NCBI GenBank assembly: GCA_027627225.1
Contig: CM051033.1
Span: 14,646,058-14,710,057 of the forward strand
Direction of reading: 5' to 3'
Source: Congeria kusceri
Lineage: Eukaryota > Mollusca > Bivalvia > Myida > Dreissenidae
DNA length: 64,000 nt
Of this stretch, positions 11,910-22,085 are shown piece by piece. The notes beneath the pieces are model-generated. The model was not told the DNA's origin and did not search any database. It was given only the letters and a program-made list of their open reading frames with translations. The translations under genes and the position numbers were made by a program. Each line of letters starts with the position of its first letter. Position 1 is the first letter of the stretch.

Positions 11910-12895
11910 TCCGACGTGGGCGCTCGTATGTGCCAGTCGTACTATGTTAGTTCGAACCGGGAAACAGGTTAAATATTAAATATTCAATTTCAATGTAGAT
12001 AAGCGAAAGTTCAAATTCCATGGACTTTGCCAGAATGGACAAATCTTTTTAAACAATATCAATATGTCATTGTATTGTATTTTTACAAAGGAAATGTGAA
12101 TCTATTATATAACAAAAACGGTTGTTCCTGCGCAAATTATTTGTATTTAACGATACATGTACTCATGAGTAGTACGGCCCGATTTCGGTTTCTTTTGATT
12201 AACTTTGTAATTCATTATCTTCACACGCATCACCACCGAAGCACACATGACAAAATTGTTGAACACATAAACTTCATTACATCTGCAAAAATTGCATCTG
12301 ATACTTCATATTATGGTAAACGTTTTTTCGCCAGAGCTTCGTGAATACTTCTCCATATAATGCATTTATTACAAAGATTTACGATTACACGTTTTGCTTA
12401 TTTATCTTAGCATACGATATTAAAAAATATAATATAATACTGATACTAATAATTAAACAAAACTTAAAAAACAAACCTATATTTTATATAAATCTGTACA
12501 AAACCACAACCAGTAAAACAGTACCTTACTTACGCTCGCATCTTGAGAGTAATTCCCCAAATTCACTTCCTTTAATCTCGCATAACAAAACTCGAATACA
12601 GCGTCGTGCAATTATGTCCCCAAAATGTAATCAAATCAACGGAGCAAGTCGAAGTTTAACAAAAGGAAAGGTTCAGTCTAAAGATCAAGTGGGCAAATCT
12701 TTAGGAATTTTAAATGCTTTCCGGTATCTAAGACAAGAGGATAAGATCTGCATTAACATTTTGTCTGAGTCGTTAACATTAGTAAAACCTACATAAATGA
12801 TATGCCCAATATAACCCTGAATTGCGTTATCATACGGTTTACCCTGACGTAACCCTCTCAGTTATACACATGGGCATGTCTCCTAAGACAAACAA
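11910..12895. other. 986-bp segment present only in duplication copy 1
   Basis: In copy 2, ccattacaa joins gcagctta directly (about 23774-23790). In copy 1 these flanks are 986 bp apart, with acaa at both junctions. It is therefore an insertion with a short target duplication or a deletion in copy 2 at microhomology. Two open frames (12027-12344 and 12341-12796) abut inside it; neither has a recognisable domain and both need non-ATG or unusual starts, so I do not call genes. No terminal inverted repeat was seen. Confidence 0.6.
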
Positions 12896-13765
12896 GCAGC
12901 TTATTACCAAATGCGTATTAACCCACTAACTTCGTGAGTTTGCGCTTGCAAATTAATGTGGTATACGACAAACTTTCCCATTGTTACGAATCAGCTACAT
13001 CTACCATGCCGTATAACAACTCAACATCAACAGACAAATCCGACTTAATAACCAATATCTTTAGCAATCATTTCAGCTTCCATGCACATTCTGGAGAACT
13101 ACATACACGTTTTCTATACGGCAATCAATATAACAGTGTTTTATTTATAAACTGTTGCTAGGAGTCTTAAAGTCAAAAACATTTTCAAATGAGATAACTC
13201 AGGTTATATGTTTTACAAATTAAAGTGATTTGAAGGAATTTGGTATTTGGTAAAGAGTTACAAAAGCAAAATGTCTGTGAATTATTTTTTAGAATAATTG
13301 TTGTACTTCTAGATAACTTTTAAAGTTGGCATTATTGCCATTTCAGGAAAAACTTTTTAGTCTCATGGTGGCCATGTTTTAATTAATTGAAATGATTCTC
13401 AGGACTTCGATATCAATGAATATCAGCGTAATGCATTTGAAATTGATCCATTAGTTTCAAATGAAACATTTTCAAACTAATCGGAAACCTATTTGAGAAC
13501 ATTCGTGTGACTAAATTTAAAGCTGATGCAATGATGCAATAAGAAATGTGTCGTGGTTTATCCACAAGCATTCGTTTAAATGACCTTTAGAGCCTTGCAT
13601 TTGACCTAGTATTCTAGCATACGCTACACCATTAAACTACGCCAATAAACAACTATAAATCGAACAATATTTCTTAACAAACACATATTTTCCTCATTGG
13701 TATTTTAGTGCGTTGAGTGCTTTGATTTTCTACGGGTGTTGATTGTAAAGACGAGGTAGACATGT
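12896..13765. other. Non-coding part of duplication copy 1
   Basis: Matches 23779-24660 with substitutions and few indels. No exon or structural repeat is visible in either copy, and the frames do not stay open in parallel, which argues against coding function. Confidence 0.55.
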
Positions 13766-14312
13766 ATCAATGTATGCTGCTTGACCCTATTACTGGTGTA
13801 CTTAACATTTGCATAAAATTGTGAATTGTATGGTCCTATAATTAACATAAATTTTAAAACAAAAAAATGTTTTATTTAATGAATAAATATTTTTACATGT
13901 TTATTATATCGTATTTCGTTTATTTGACCTAGTTTTCGAAAATGTCATGGCCGCCATATTTGTTTTTGTTGGTACCTATTACCGGTGCATAAATAAAATT
14001 CACACACACAGTTTTACTGCACTAAACTTCTGCATGTTGACACATTTAGAAAACTGCAGAAAACAATAAAATTATGATGTATCATTTTGAATTTATATTT
14101 GCGATCTTTAATAGAGAAAAAAAAGGACTTGTTGAATATATGGGTTGAAAAGGTTCTGTCCCTCAATGTGGTTTCTGGAAAACCAGTCACTTTGAACTCA
14201 CGAGTTTATTCTAAATAAGCCCATGAAATCAAATCAACACTGTACATACTCAGCTGATGGGGTTCTCTTTGTTTTCCAATAGCTATATACTGCAAATACA
14301 GGCAAAATATAC
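13766..14312. other. Flank of the Ngaro-type element, absent from duplication copy 2
   Basis: No feature recognised. Together with 19438-19833 it forms the sequence next to the retrotransposon that copy 2 lacks. Confidence 0.4.
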
Positions 14313-14409
14313 TTCCATAGACCCTTTACGTCTCCTAAATAAACAACTCAACAACGAAATAAATTGAAAATACAGCTTGTATTTTGGTACCTATGCGTAT
14401 GACCAGATG
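14313..14409 (-). repeat. Split direct repeat B2 (97 bp)
   Basis: Matches 14752-14848 over 97 bp with two substitutions. Its outer edge (14313) defines the element's 3' end. Confidence 0.88.
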
Positions 14410-14584
14410 ACACAGTTATAACGTATGACGAATACAAGCATGAACAATTCACATTTTGATGCAGATTTTATAAAACATAATATGAACTAACGCTCGTATA
14501 GATTACACAGCAACAGCATATATTCCTGCAGATAGTCATTTTCAGGAGAAAACTTGTCAATATTTTATGTCTTAAATAAAATAT

Positions 14585-14751
14585 AACGAAAATTAACGTG
14601 TTCGCTGGTCAGTTACGCAAAGCCGAATGGCTATTCCACGAGCATAATTGCCGCCAACACAATACACTGAGCGCCCCCTACCGGAGACTTTCATATGCAA
14701 TGGAAATCAATTTTCCTCTAATTCGCTACGCTCAAACTAGGAAAATTATAT
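14585..14751 (-). repeat. Split direct repeat A2 (167 bp)
   Basis: By eye identical over 167 bp to 19271-19437. It abuts B1 without a gap. Confidence 0.9.
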
Positions 14752-14848
14752 TTCCATAGACCCTTTACGTCTCCTAAATAAACAACTCAACAACGAAATA
14801 AATTGAAAATATAGCTTGTATTTTGGTACCTATGCATATGACCAGATG
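14752..14848 (-). repeat. Split direct repeat B1 (97 bp)
   Basis: Internal copy of B. A2+B1 is 264 bp long, the sum of A1 (167) and B2 (97), as expected if the internal block templates the joined element ends. Confidence 0.88.
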
Positions 14849-14923
14849 GACGAAAAGTTCGGGCAAATCTAGAAAAAAAAAAAAAGATTGACAAGTTTTC
14901 TAATAACAAAACAAAACGCACAT

Positions 14924-15925
14924 TTATAAACCAAGTGATTGAGAGACAATCAGTCTAGAATTAATATCATCTTTCACATAGCCGTCTTTTGCACTTTCGC
15001 TAATCCACCGACCATGTCTTTTAAACAGTCTGTCTCTTACACCACTGTTTGCAGCAGATGTAGCTCCTCCTGATCTTAAGGAGTGCAAACCAAAGCTAGA
15101 AATATCTGGTACATGCGGTTGAAAAGCCTTAATAAACTGCTCGCGTAAGCTTGTATAAGACATAGGTTTGTTCAGTTTTCTTGGTTTAAAACCAGGTTTA
15201 GTCTTAGACAAATTGCAAAAAAGGTAATCGTCTCCATTCAAATTTGCCCATTCAATGTACTTCTGTAAATTTACGTAAGGGCACAAAACAGTTCCTGATT
15301 TTGCGATTGGTATCCATGATCCATCTCTATACTTGTCAGTTTTACTCGACTGAACAAAAACTAAAATATATGTGTCCTCGAACACAATGTCGGATACTTT
15401 TATTTGTAATAATTCTGCACTGCGCATAAACCCCGCATAACCTAGTAAACTGGCGGCAATAATTCTTTGAGACATTACATCTTTATCGTTGTATATACGT
15501 TTGTACATAGCTAATAAAATTTCCACCGTTATTGGTTCCTTTTTATTAGTTTGGGTTGACCAAGTTCTTTTTGCTGCCTCTAAAACATTAGCTACTATTT
15601 TAGAATCAGTGGGAGAAACTAAACCATATAACTCATGCATCCATTTAATCCCATAAAATGCAGATATAACTGGTGCCGGGGTTTTAGCACTTTGAAAAAG
15701 AGACACTAAATATAACGCCACCGGAAAAGCCTTAGCGGGCAAAATATCACTACTCCCCAACTGATTGCACAAAGCCCAATTTCTCCATCGAATAAATGCA
15801 CTTTCATATTTGGAACAGGTACTGTCTGCTCTGGATTTGCGCAAGATGCTCGGGAGCAGCTCCACCCTGTCCGCCAAGACCTCCGGTAAAGCCTCAATTT
15901 CATCCGCATGGATCTGAAAAAACAT
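14924..15925 (-). CDS. Tyrosine recombinase of the Ngaro-type element
   Basis: Predicted 333-residue phage-integrase-like recombinase that would integrate the circular DNA copy by strand exchange through a phosphotyrosine intermediate. An N-terminal SAM-like helical domain (about residues 25-120) precedes the catalytic domain. The catalytic set is visible: R168 in GFMRSAELL, H281 and R284 in HSLRSGG, H304 in RHGRW, and the nucleophile Y316 in DGYVK. The frame is intact. It lies downstream of RT and just upstream of repeat B1. The minus-strand sequence before it is pyrimidine-rich and ends in ttttttcag immediately before an in-frame ATCC, so the true 5' end might be made by splicing; the ATG at 15925 is only the first available. 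DIRS1 or Crypton origin is less likely because the full element shows Ngaro structure. Confidence 0.9.
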   Translation of the reverse strand: MFFQIHADEIEALPEVLADRVELLPSILRKSRADSTCSKYESAFIRWRNWALCNQLGSSDILPAKAFPVALYLVSLFQSAKTPAPVISAFYGIKWMHELYGLVSPTDSKIVANVLEAAKRTWSTQTNKKEPITVEILLAMYKRIYNDKDVMSQRIIAASLLGYAGFMRSAELLQIKVSDIVFEDTYILVFVQSSKTDKYRDGSWIPIAKSGTVLCPYVNLQKYIEWANLNGDDYLFCNLSKTKPGFKPRKLNKPMSYTSLREQFIKAFQPHVPDISSFGLHSLRSGGATSAANSGVRDRLFKRHGRWISESAKDGYVKDDINSRLIVSQSLGL

Positions 15926-16180
15926 ATGTAAAAAGGCAAAAAAGAATAAAAATAAAAATAATGAACATTCTCTTTTACTATTACTATTAGAAAAACTCTT
16001 TTTCAGTAAATACCAAAAAAGAACATTATCAAATACTGGTCATTCTCAGAAGTCAGGCGGCTTAATGATCTTTAATCAATGATAAATACATAATAAATAT
16101 AACATATCAATTTCACTCTCAAACGGACAACTCTAAAATGGCTATATACCGAAATACATCATCAAATACAGATCATTCTC

Positions 16181-16446
16181 AGACAAGCGTCCTAATGATC
16201 TTTAACTACAGACAAGCGTCTTAATGGTCATTAATCAACGACAGGCGTCTTGATGACATTTAATGAGAGACAAGCGTCTTAATGATATTTAATCACAAAC
16301 AAGCATCTTAATGATGTTTAATCAAAGACAAGCGTCTTAATGATATTTGATCACAGACAAGCGTCTTGATGAGGTTTAATCAATGACAAGCATCTTAATG
16401 AGATTAATCAATGACAAGCGTCATCGTCTGACAAGCGTCTTGATAG
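16181..16446. repeat. 29-bp minisatellite between RT and recombinase genes
   Basis: About nine imperfect units built on gacaagcgtcttaatga plus tttaatca. A degenerate copy lies near 16050-16080, so the array probably extends left in decayed form. It occupies the 588-bp gap between two reading frames of the same retrotransposon. Confidence 0.85.
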
Positions 16447-16513
16447 CCTCTCGGCTAGATGAAGTAGAAAAACATGCGTCCCTACACTGCAGTATGATTA
16501 TGTCACAACCTAT

Positions 16514-18721
16514 TCACTTCCTCAAATCCATGTAACAAGCAAGCATGTCGAATTTCAAATTTACGTTGCCAAACATACCCTTTCCATTTTTACATGGTAC
16601 ATAAAATCGCCTCTCGGAAGGCAGATGAATAACATCCAATACTTCAGGAATAAAATGTCCGTTCGGACATAACAATGGCCAAAAGACCGCCGAGGTCCAT
16701 TGCGGTACAACTAATACGCCGCGTGCTCTATCAACCATCATTTTGTTCACAACTCTTGATATGACAGAAATTGGAGGCACAAATAATCCTAACTCAAATG
16801 ACCATCTAGCAGTAAATGCATCTATACCTTCCGAACCAGGGTTCCAAAATCTTGAATAAAATCGCCCTAACTTTCTGTTGTAATGCGATGCAAACCAATC
16901 CATCGTCGGCAGGCCAAACCTTTCGACTATCAATGCCAATAGCTCGTTTGATGTCCCCCAATCATCACTGTCCTCTATCTTTGACAGATAATCTGCCCGT
17001 TCGTTGTCGGTTCGAGGGACCCATTCGACCTCTAAAACAATGTTACTGGCTAAACATAAATTAAAAATATCAATTGCCAAATCTTGCAGATATCTTTTTC
17101 TGGAACCTTTTTTAACAATGGTCACAACAGACTGATTATCAGAGAACCATTTAATGCTCTGATGAACAAGTAAGTGTTTGAGGGAACACAGTATTCTGAA
17201 CACGGCTGTTAATTCCCTCCATGTGGAAGACATTTGTGCTTCTTCAGGCGACCACATTCCATGCGATACGCCGTTGATCGCGTCCACTACATAACCACCG
17301 TAACCTGCGTGACTAGCGTCAGAGTACACAACCTTGGAACATTTATGTGAATCAAAGATGTCCCTCTTATTCAATTGGGAAAGATTTGCCTGCCAAAACT
17401 GAAGTTCGTTAACACTTTGTTCTGTTATTCTTATCTTAGAATTCCAGGAACTGGCTAAATTGGTATCGAAACTCAAATACCTGGTCTTGATTTGAGCGAT
17501 ATTTCCAATAACAATTGACATTGATATGATTTGACCCACAAAACAGGCTATTTTTCTCACGGGAATAGCTCTAAGTAATGTAGATTCTTCGATCAATGAA
17601 GAGCATGTACATAAAGCCTTACCTGTCCTATGCTCGGCAATCTGAATCTCACCCTTAAAGGAATCGAGCACAGCTCCCAAAAACTGCATAACTTGGACTG
17701 GAATCCAAATGCATATATCTGCTTTTGGAATAAAACCTGAATTGAGTAAACCTTGTTTCACTTGAGTGCCTAAAAGCAAGGTGTTTTGGTATGAATCTGA
17801 ACAACCGAATCCGTCGTCAAGAAACATAAGTACAGCTTTACCCTCGCTACGCCATTTCTTGATCAAAGGGCGACAAATCTTGGTAAAAATCCAACAAGCA
17901 CTACTTATTCCAAACGGAAGTACTAGAAACCGGAAGTAGCGGACCTGACTGTCCGTCCCCTTCCAAGAAAATCCTAGAAAATCGCAATGTGGGATGAAAA
18001 TTTCAATAAAGTGATAAGCGCTTGCAATGTCAAATTTCACAATGAAGAATCCTTGTTTCAAAAATGACAAAGCAACTTTAAGATCATCAAATTTGACGCT
18101 TTGTTTGTATAAATGTTTGTTTACGGCTCTTAAATCTACAATAAGTCTCTTTTTTCCGTTACTTTTTTCTGAAACAGTCAACGGATTAACAACGTGTGGC
18201 GGTTCAACGCAGGTTTCAATTAAATTGCGGTCTAACAAATTTTGAATTGCCTCAGACACAAACTCAGTATTACTGAGGGCAGATCTATTATTGTTCAAAA
18301 ACTGCCTTGGTGGCTTTGTATAAAATGGGATTTTATAACCGGATTTAATAACATCAAGAACATAAACATTTGCTCCGATACTTTCCCAAAAGATGATATT
18401 TTCGCGTAGTCGTCCCCGCACAAGAATGTCTTTGTCGCCTTGCTCATATTCGAAATAGTCTTTGGTAAATTTAGTATAATCATATATATACTCATCTTTC
18501 AATGTCTCTGACTGCTCGCGCTTGGAACTGCTACTTGGATCCGGAACCGGAAGTGGATGTCTGGGTGTTTTGACCTCTCGGGACGTATGGGCAGTCTCGC
18601 CGGAAGTGCGAGAATTCTCCGCAGGCAAAACAACTTCCGGTACCGGTCGCCCTCGCATTGCTGGGTCCGCCGCTGTTGAATGGTCTGCTGCCTCGAAAAA
18701 GACCACCGCGACCACCACCAT
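16514..18721 (-). CDS. Reverse transcriptase-RNase H of the Ngaro-type element
   Basis: Predicted 735-residue polyprotein that would copy the element RNA. The RT fingers and palm run from about residue 150 to 320, with RLIVDLRAVN near 192-201, the first catalytic Asp at D231 (VKFDIASAYH) and the FLDDG box at 300-304 holding the catalytic Asp pair. RNase H follows: D468 (YSDAS), E503 (WRE), D528 (SDNQ) and D577 (RADYLS) form the DEDD set. The C-terminal segment with PTMDWFASHYN is typical of DIRS/Ngaro proteins. The first ~60 codons overlap the 3' end of gag in another frame and look like out-of-frame gag, so translation probably begins by frameshift or at an internal start. The frame is uninterrupted. 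Confidence 0.93.
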   Translation of the reverse strand: MVVVAVVFFEAADHSTAADPAMRGRPVPEVVLPAENSRTSGETAHTSREVKTPRHPLPVPDPSSSSKREQSETLKDEYIYDYTKFTKDYFEYEQGDKDILVRGRLRENIIFWESIGANVYVLDVIKSGYKIPFYTKPPRQFLNNNRSALSNTEFVSEAIQNLLDRNLIETCVEPPHVVNPLTVSEKSNGKKRLIVDLRAVNKHLYKQSVKFDDLKVALSFLKQGFFIVKFDIASAYHFIEIFIPHCDFLGFSWKGTDSQVRYFRFLVLPFGISSACWIFTKICRPLIKKWRSEGKAVLMFLDDGFGCSDSYQNTLLLGTQVKQGLLNSGFIPKADICIWIPVQVMQFLGAVLDSFKGEIQIAEHRTGKALCTCSSLIEESTLLRAIPVRKIACFVGQIISMSIVIGNIAQIKTRYLSFDTNLASSWNSKIRITEQSVNELQFWQANLSQLNKRDIFDSHKCSKVVYSDASHAGYGGYVVDAINGVSHGMWSPEEAQMSSTWRELTAVFRILCSLKHLLVHQSIKWFSDNQSVVTIVKKGSRKRYLQDLAIDIFNLCLASNIVLEVEWVPRTDNERADYLSKIEDSDDWGTSNELLALIVERFGLPTMDWFASHYNRKLGRFYSRFWNPGSEGIDAFTARWSFELGLFVPPISVISRVVNKMMVDRARGVLVVPQWTSAVFWPLLCPNGHFIPEVLDVIHLPSERRFYVPCKNGKGMFGNVNLKFDMLACYMDLRK

Positions 18722-19256
18722 AGAGCCCCCGCACGGGAGCAGCAGTATACGGATGGAAACGCTTCTCTGATGACGTCATCAGAGACGACTTGCCTTTCAG
18801 TGCGTTTTTCTTCTTCTTTACTGCTTTATTCTCAGCCCGGGTGATCTTTGCCTCGTCCTCGCTATCGCTGGCCACAGGGTTGGACTCGTACAGCTTCACT
18901 GTGTCCCAGCCGCCCTCGGACGAGTCTGCTATGCGTATCAGTTTGTTGCGTTTCTTTATCTTGGTTTACGCCTCCGCTACCAACTCACGGCAATAGTCCT
19001 TTTTGCCATGCTCAATGCTCCAGTCTATTTGTTTGAGACTGTCTGCAATGTCTTCATTGAAGTCGAACTGCACTCTGTTACCTTTAAAACGCCACGTAAC
19101 GTCCTTTTCTTTCTTGTACCGTTTCACCTCCTCTTGTGCACTTAAAGCCGACCCCCTGAACTCTTCTTTCATGTTTTGCAATTCACTAAAAAGTAAATTT
19201 AATTTGGCGTGTATATCGCCATTTGAATTTTCCTCAGCCATGTTTTTCAAATACAC
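18531..19256 (-). pseudogene. Gag-like gene of the Ngaro-type element, one in-frame stop
   Basis: One continuous frame runs from the ATG at 19256 (or the inner ATG of MAEENSNG) to a TAG at 18531-18533, broken only by a TAA at 18966-18968 directly after VAEA. The upstream 96 codons form a charged, helical region. The downstream part is acidic, then Lys-rich, then Gly/Arg-rich (GLYGGGRGGLFRG), and ends in a CCHC zinc knuckle CFACGEFSHFRRDC (C-x2-C-x4-H-x4-C), which would bind element RNA. The product is expected to form the RNA-packaging particle. Because frame and motif are intact on both sides, the stop may be one recent mutation or a readthrough site. The last ~190 bp overlap the RT gene in another frame. 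Confidence 0.85.
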
Positions 19257-19270
19257 ATGTGAGCGTTGAC

Positions 19271-19437
19271 AACGAAAATTAACGTGTTCGCTGGTCAGTT
19301 ACGCAAAGCCGAATGGCTATTCCACGAGCATAATTGCCGCCAACACAATACACTGAGCGCCCCCTACCGGAGACTTTCATATGCAATGGAAATCAATTTT
19401 CCTCTAATTCGCTACGCTCAAACTAGGAAAATTATAT
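19271..19437 (-). repeat. Split direct repeat A1 (167 bp)
   Basis: The 5' terminal repeat of the element, matching 14585-14751. It should carry the promoter, but I see no certain TATA or initiator. Flanking DNA on both sides of the element shows atac (14309-14312 and 19438-19441), which may be a short target identity. Confidence 0.9.
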
Positions 19438-21480
19438 ATACAATCATTTCAGACTTCCTACCTTTCCATGGTCAAGTTGACATTTGTAATTGTTTAATTG
19501 ATTTGTGAGAATGGTCCGAAGTTTAGTTCAGTAGGATAAGCAGCTTTATGCAAATGATGTAAGTGCATTATGGGATTTGAGTACGACCATGGAGAAATTC
19601 GAAACGCAGAGATGTGGTGTTTTGTCATGTACTTGATAAAAATGGAGAAATTTTATGCCTGAAAACACAATCATTATTTATGTATTTACATTTTAGGACA
19701 ACATTGTTTCCATCTTTTGTTTGATAACAGTTGGCGCGAACGATTGTCTAAAAACGAAACCGGATATGACTATCCCGGGTATTTTAAAATACGAAAGTCG
19801 GAATACCCCGGTAATACGTATACACATTTAAGGGGTCATTGCATATCTGTTCTTAATTTGCATGATGAGCGTCTTTTTAACGTTCTTCTGGTGACAGTAC
19901 AATGCATATTAAAAGTATTTCCTTTGCCATCGAGATTTGTTTACATTTATGAACATGATTGTGATGCATTCTATAACAACTTAAGGGCGACAACTTGCAT
20001 ATATACAAATGCTAACTTCCGTTGAAAACTATGGATCTTAAGGCCATTATGTAGCCTTTAATTTCAGAAGCAATTTCATATGTTTTATCTCAACATAAAT
20101 GCCAACACTTCAACATTATTATGTATATCTCAGATTTCATCTTCACGTGATTTACTACGAATATTCAACTATCTAACAATGTGCAGGTATATTCGGATAG
20201 TAAGATATCCGTTTTATTATTTTTGTTGCTCAGTTGACAAAATGCAGTCATATACATTTGTAATATAGTTTACATATCGAGCACAAACTTTATATCTTCA
20301 GAAATTTCCAGTACACAAGGCTATATGGGGTATATCAGGAAAAATAAAACGTTCAGTTCAATGTGGAGCCCATATAAAAGTTCCTGTCCATATTAGCCAA
20401 TTGAGGGTCGATTGTGTCTACAAAATCTCGGAATGCACGTCACTTTGCAATAAAATAACTATGGATAATATGAATTAAGATAGTTACATGGAAAACACAT
20501 TACGCGCGTGTTTGGACCTCTCGGTAAATGAAAATAAATTAAAATGATATTTGTGTTTTTGCTGTTGTACATATTAATAACAGGTTAATTATAATAATAT
20601 TTGAATAAACAATGACTGAATGCCATATTCAATCGTAATGTTTTATTTTTGGAAGTACGACTCAATAGGAAATTTTTATTAATTAGACACATGCGGCGGG
20701 AAATAGATACATCTATCAAATGAATTAAATATAAATATGAATTTTAATATAAATACCAGTATAAGAAGGTTTGAATGTGACGACCGTCTCTGACGATTTG
20801 TTAGTAATTATGACAAATAAAATAGTGTGTGTGTTGCTCAATAATAGCATAATTAGTCTGTTTTATATGGTCGCAACACAACCTATTAAGTAGAAGTTGC
20901 GCATGGAGGTTTATGGAGGTTAATATAAGTTTACTGGTTCTAATGTCAATTACAAATTGTCAAACTGTAAAAAGCTTGAGAACAACTAAGACTATGTTTC
21001 CATCTACGCCTTCGCATGGTTGCATACGGGGTAAGGACAGAAACAATTGATCTTACTAAAGTAAAATTCAAAATGAGCATATGAAGAGTCATTATTATTT
21101 TTAAACTACGTTTCCTAAACAGTCAAATTTACAGGCGATTATCTTCAAAACAATTGCATTTACTATCGCTTATACCGATAATCATTTCTTATGCTGATAC
21201 ATGTAGTTATATTACATAATTATGATTATACCACGATACTGTTTGTTTAATGTTCAGTGAGTATTTATGCGACTGTGCGTGCAACGGTACCAAAAGCATG
21301 TCAATTGACTTGAAAAACACGAGGGTCAGTAAGTGATCAGAAAAGGTGACACATTAAAGTTTTTTGGCATTAATAAGTTATGAGTAATGGTTTTTGTATG
21401 TGTCACTTATACTTGATGTCGTAAAAATGGCATGTATATTTTGTATAACAATAAGTTATGCTTTAGACAACATCAGTTTA
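19438..21480. other. Unassigned sequence; end of duplication copy 1 and spacer
   Basis: About 19834-20240 is paralogous to 24692-25015. The remainder, including 20241-21480 between the two copies, has no recognisable gene, tandem repeat or TIR. Confidence 0.45.
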
Positions 21481-21639
21481 AAACAAAGATCGTGTTGTCA
21501 AGTAATGTTGATTGATCTGTGTGACATTTTAAATCAGCACCAAATCCAAGCGCTACTGAAGAGAAGATCAAACATATTGTTGATTTTGATAATTGCTGCA
21601 TACTTTCATGTTAAATAATCTTTATCGAGTAATACATGA

Positions 21640-21840
21640 GGCGTGTCGTGGAAAAACCGGGCTTAATGCATATGCGTTTTCGCTTTTATGGTACTGGTAT
21701 TTACTATTTCACGGAAGTCTCTTCTAAACATAAATCCAAGACAGAAAGTGCCGTCTTGGATCAGCCTTAGCGGACTGCACTGGCTAATCCAAGACGGCAC
21801 TTTACGCGAATGCTTTAAGCCCGGTTTTTCAAAGACACGG
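21640..21840. mobile_element. Palindromic MITE, copy 2
   Basis: Paralogue of 9890-10091, starting ggcgtgtcgtgg and ending in aaagacacgg. The inner palindrome is less perfect here (tggatcagcctta against tggctaatcca). It sits at the equivalent place in the duplication, so it was inserted before the duplication. Confidence 0.78.
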
Positions 21841-22012
21841 TTTTTAATTATTAATATTGCATTTAATGGACATATTCACAGACGGGCAAAGTGACAATTC
21901 AACAATTTTTTTTTTACATATTCCAATAATCAAGAGTATTTTATAGACTTTGTCTATATTTTTAAAACTCGGAAATCACCAGATTAAATCATGTTTAAAT
22001 GCATTTACATAA

Positions 22013-22085
22013 GTCCTGTAGGTGTAGTGGTTATCGTGACAGACGACTTTTGATCCGTTGGTCATAGATTCGAGACTCTGTAAAA
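22013..22085 (+). repeat. tRNA-derived SINE-like sequence, copy 2
   Basis: Has ggtgtagtggttatcgtg (A-box-like, closer to the tRNA consensus than copy 1) and gattcgagactc (B-box-like). It has lost a few bases in the variable region relative to 10199-10275. It does not fold as a tRNA. Confidence 0.55.

Larger units (their letters stand above)
14313..19437 (-). mobile_element. Ngaro-type tyrosine-recombinase retrotransposon (5,125 bp)
   Basis: On the minus strand the order is terminal repeat A1 (19437-19271), gag (19256-18531), RT-RNase H (18721-16514), tyrosine recombinase (15925-14924), B1 (14848-14752), A2 (14751-14585), B2 (14409-14313). This split-direct-repeat order is the hallmark of Ngaro/PAT-like DIRS-order elements, which lack an integrase and recombine a circular intermediate into the genome. 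The A2/B1 junction at 14751/14752 matches what forms when the two element ends are joined. No methyltransferase domain or inverted terminal repeat was seen, which argues against DIRS1 proper. Identical A repeats and mostly intact frames suggest a recent insertion; one in-frame stop breaks gag. A 175-bp spacer between A2 and B2 (14410-14584) is less usual. Confidence 0.9.
9729..20240. repeat. Segmental duplication, copy 1
   Basis: Sequence from 9729 to about 13765 and from about 19834 to 20240 matches 21481 to about 24660 and about 24692 to 25015, in the same order and orientation and with frequent substitutions. The match spans several unrelated repeats (a MITE, a tRNA-like sequence, a tandem module, then single-copy-looking sequence), so it is a block duplication, not shared transposons. 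Copy 1 carries extra DNA at 11910-12895 and 13766-19833. Confidence 0.85.

Noticed and set aside
12027..12796. Pair of abutting frames that look like an overlapping gene pair
   Set aside because: Non-ATG start for the second, no domain, low-complexity AT-rich composition, and eukaryotic context in which such overlap has no operon meaning.
16181..16446. CRISPR-like regular repeats
   Set aside because: Units are head-to-tail without unique spacers and lie in a eukaryotic retrotransposon: a minisatellite.
18522..19269. Plus-strand frames opposite the Ngaro gag
   Set aside because: Antisense shadows of the gag/RT coding region.
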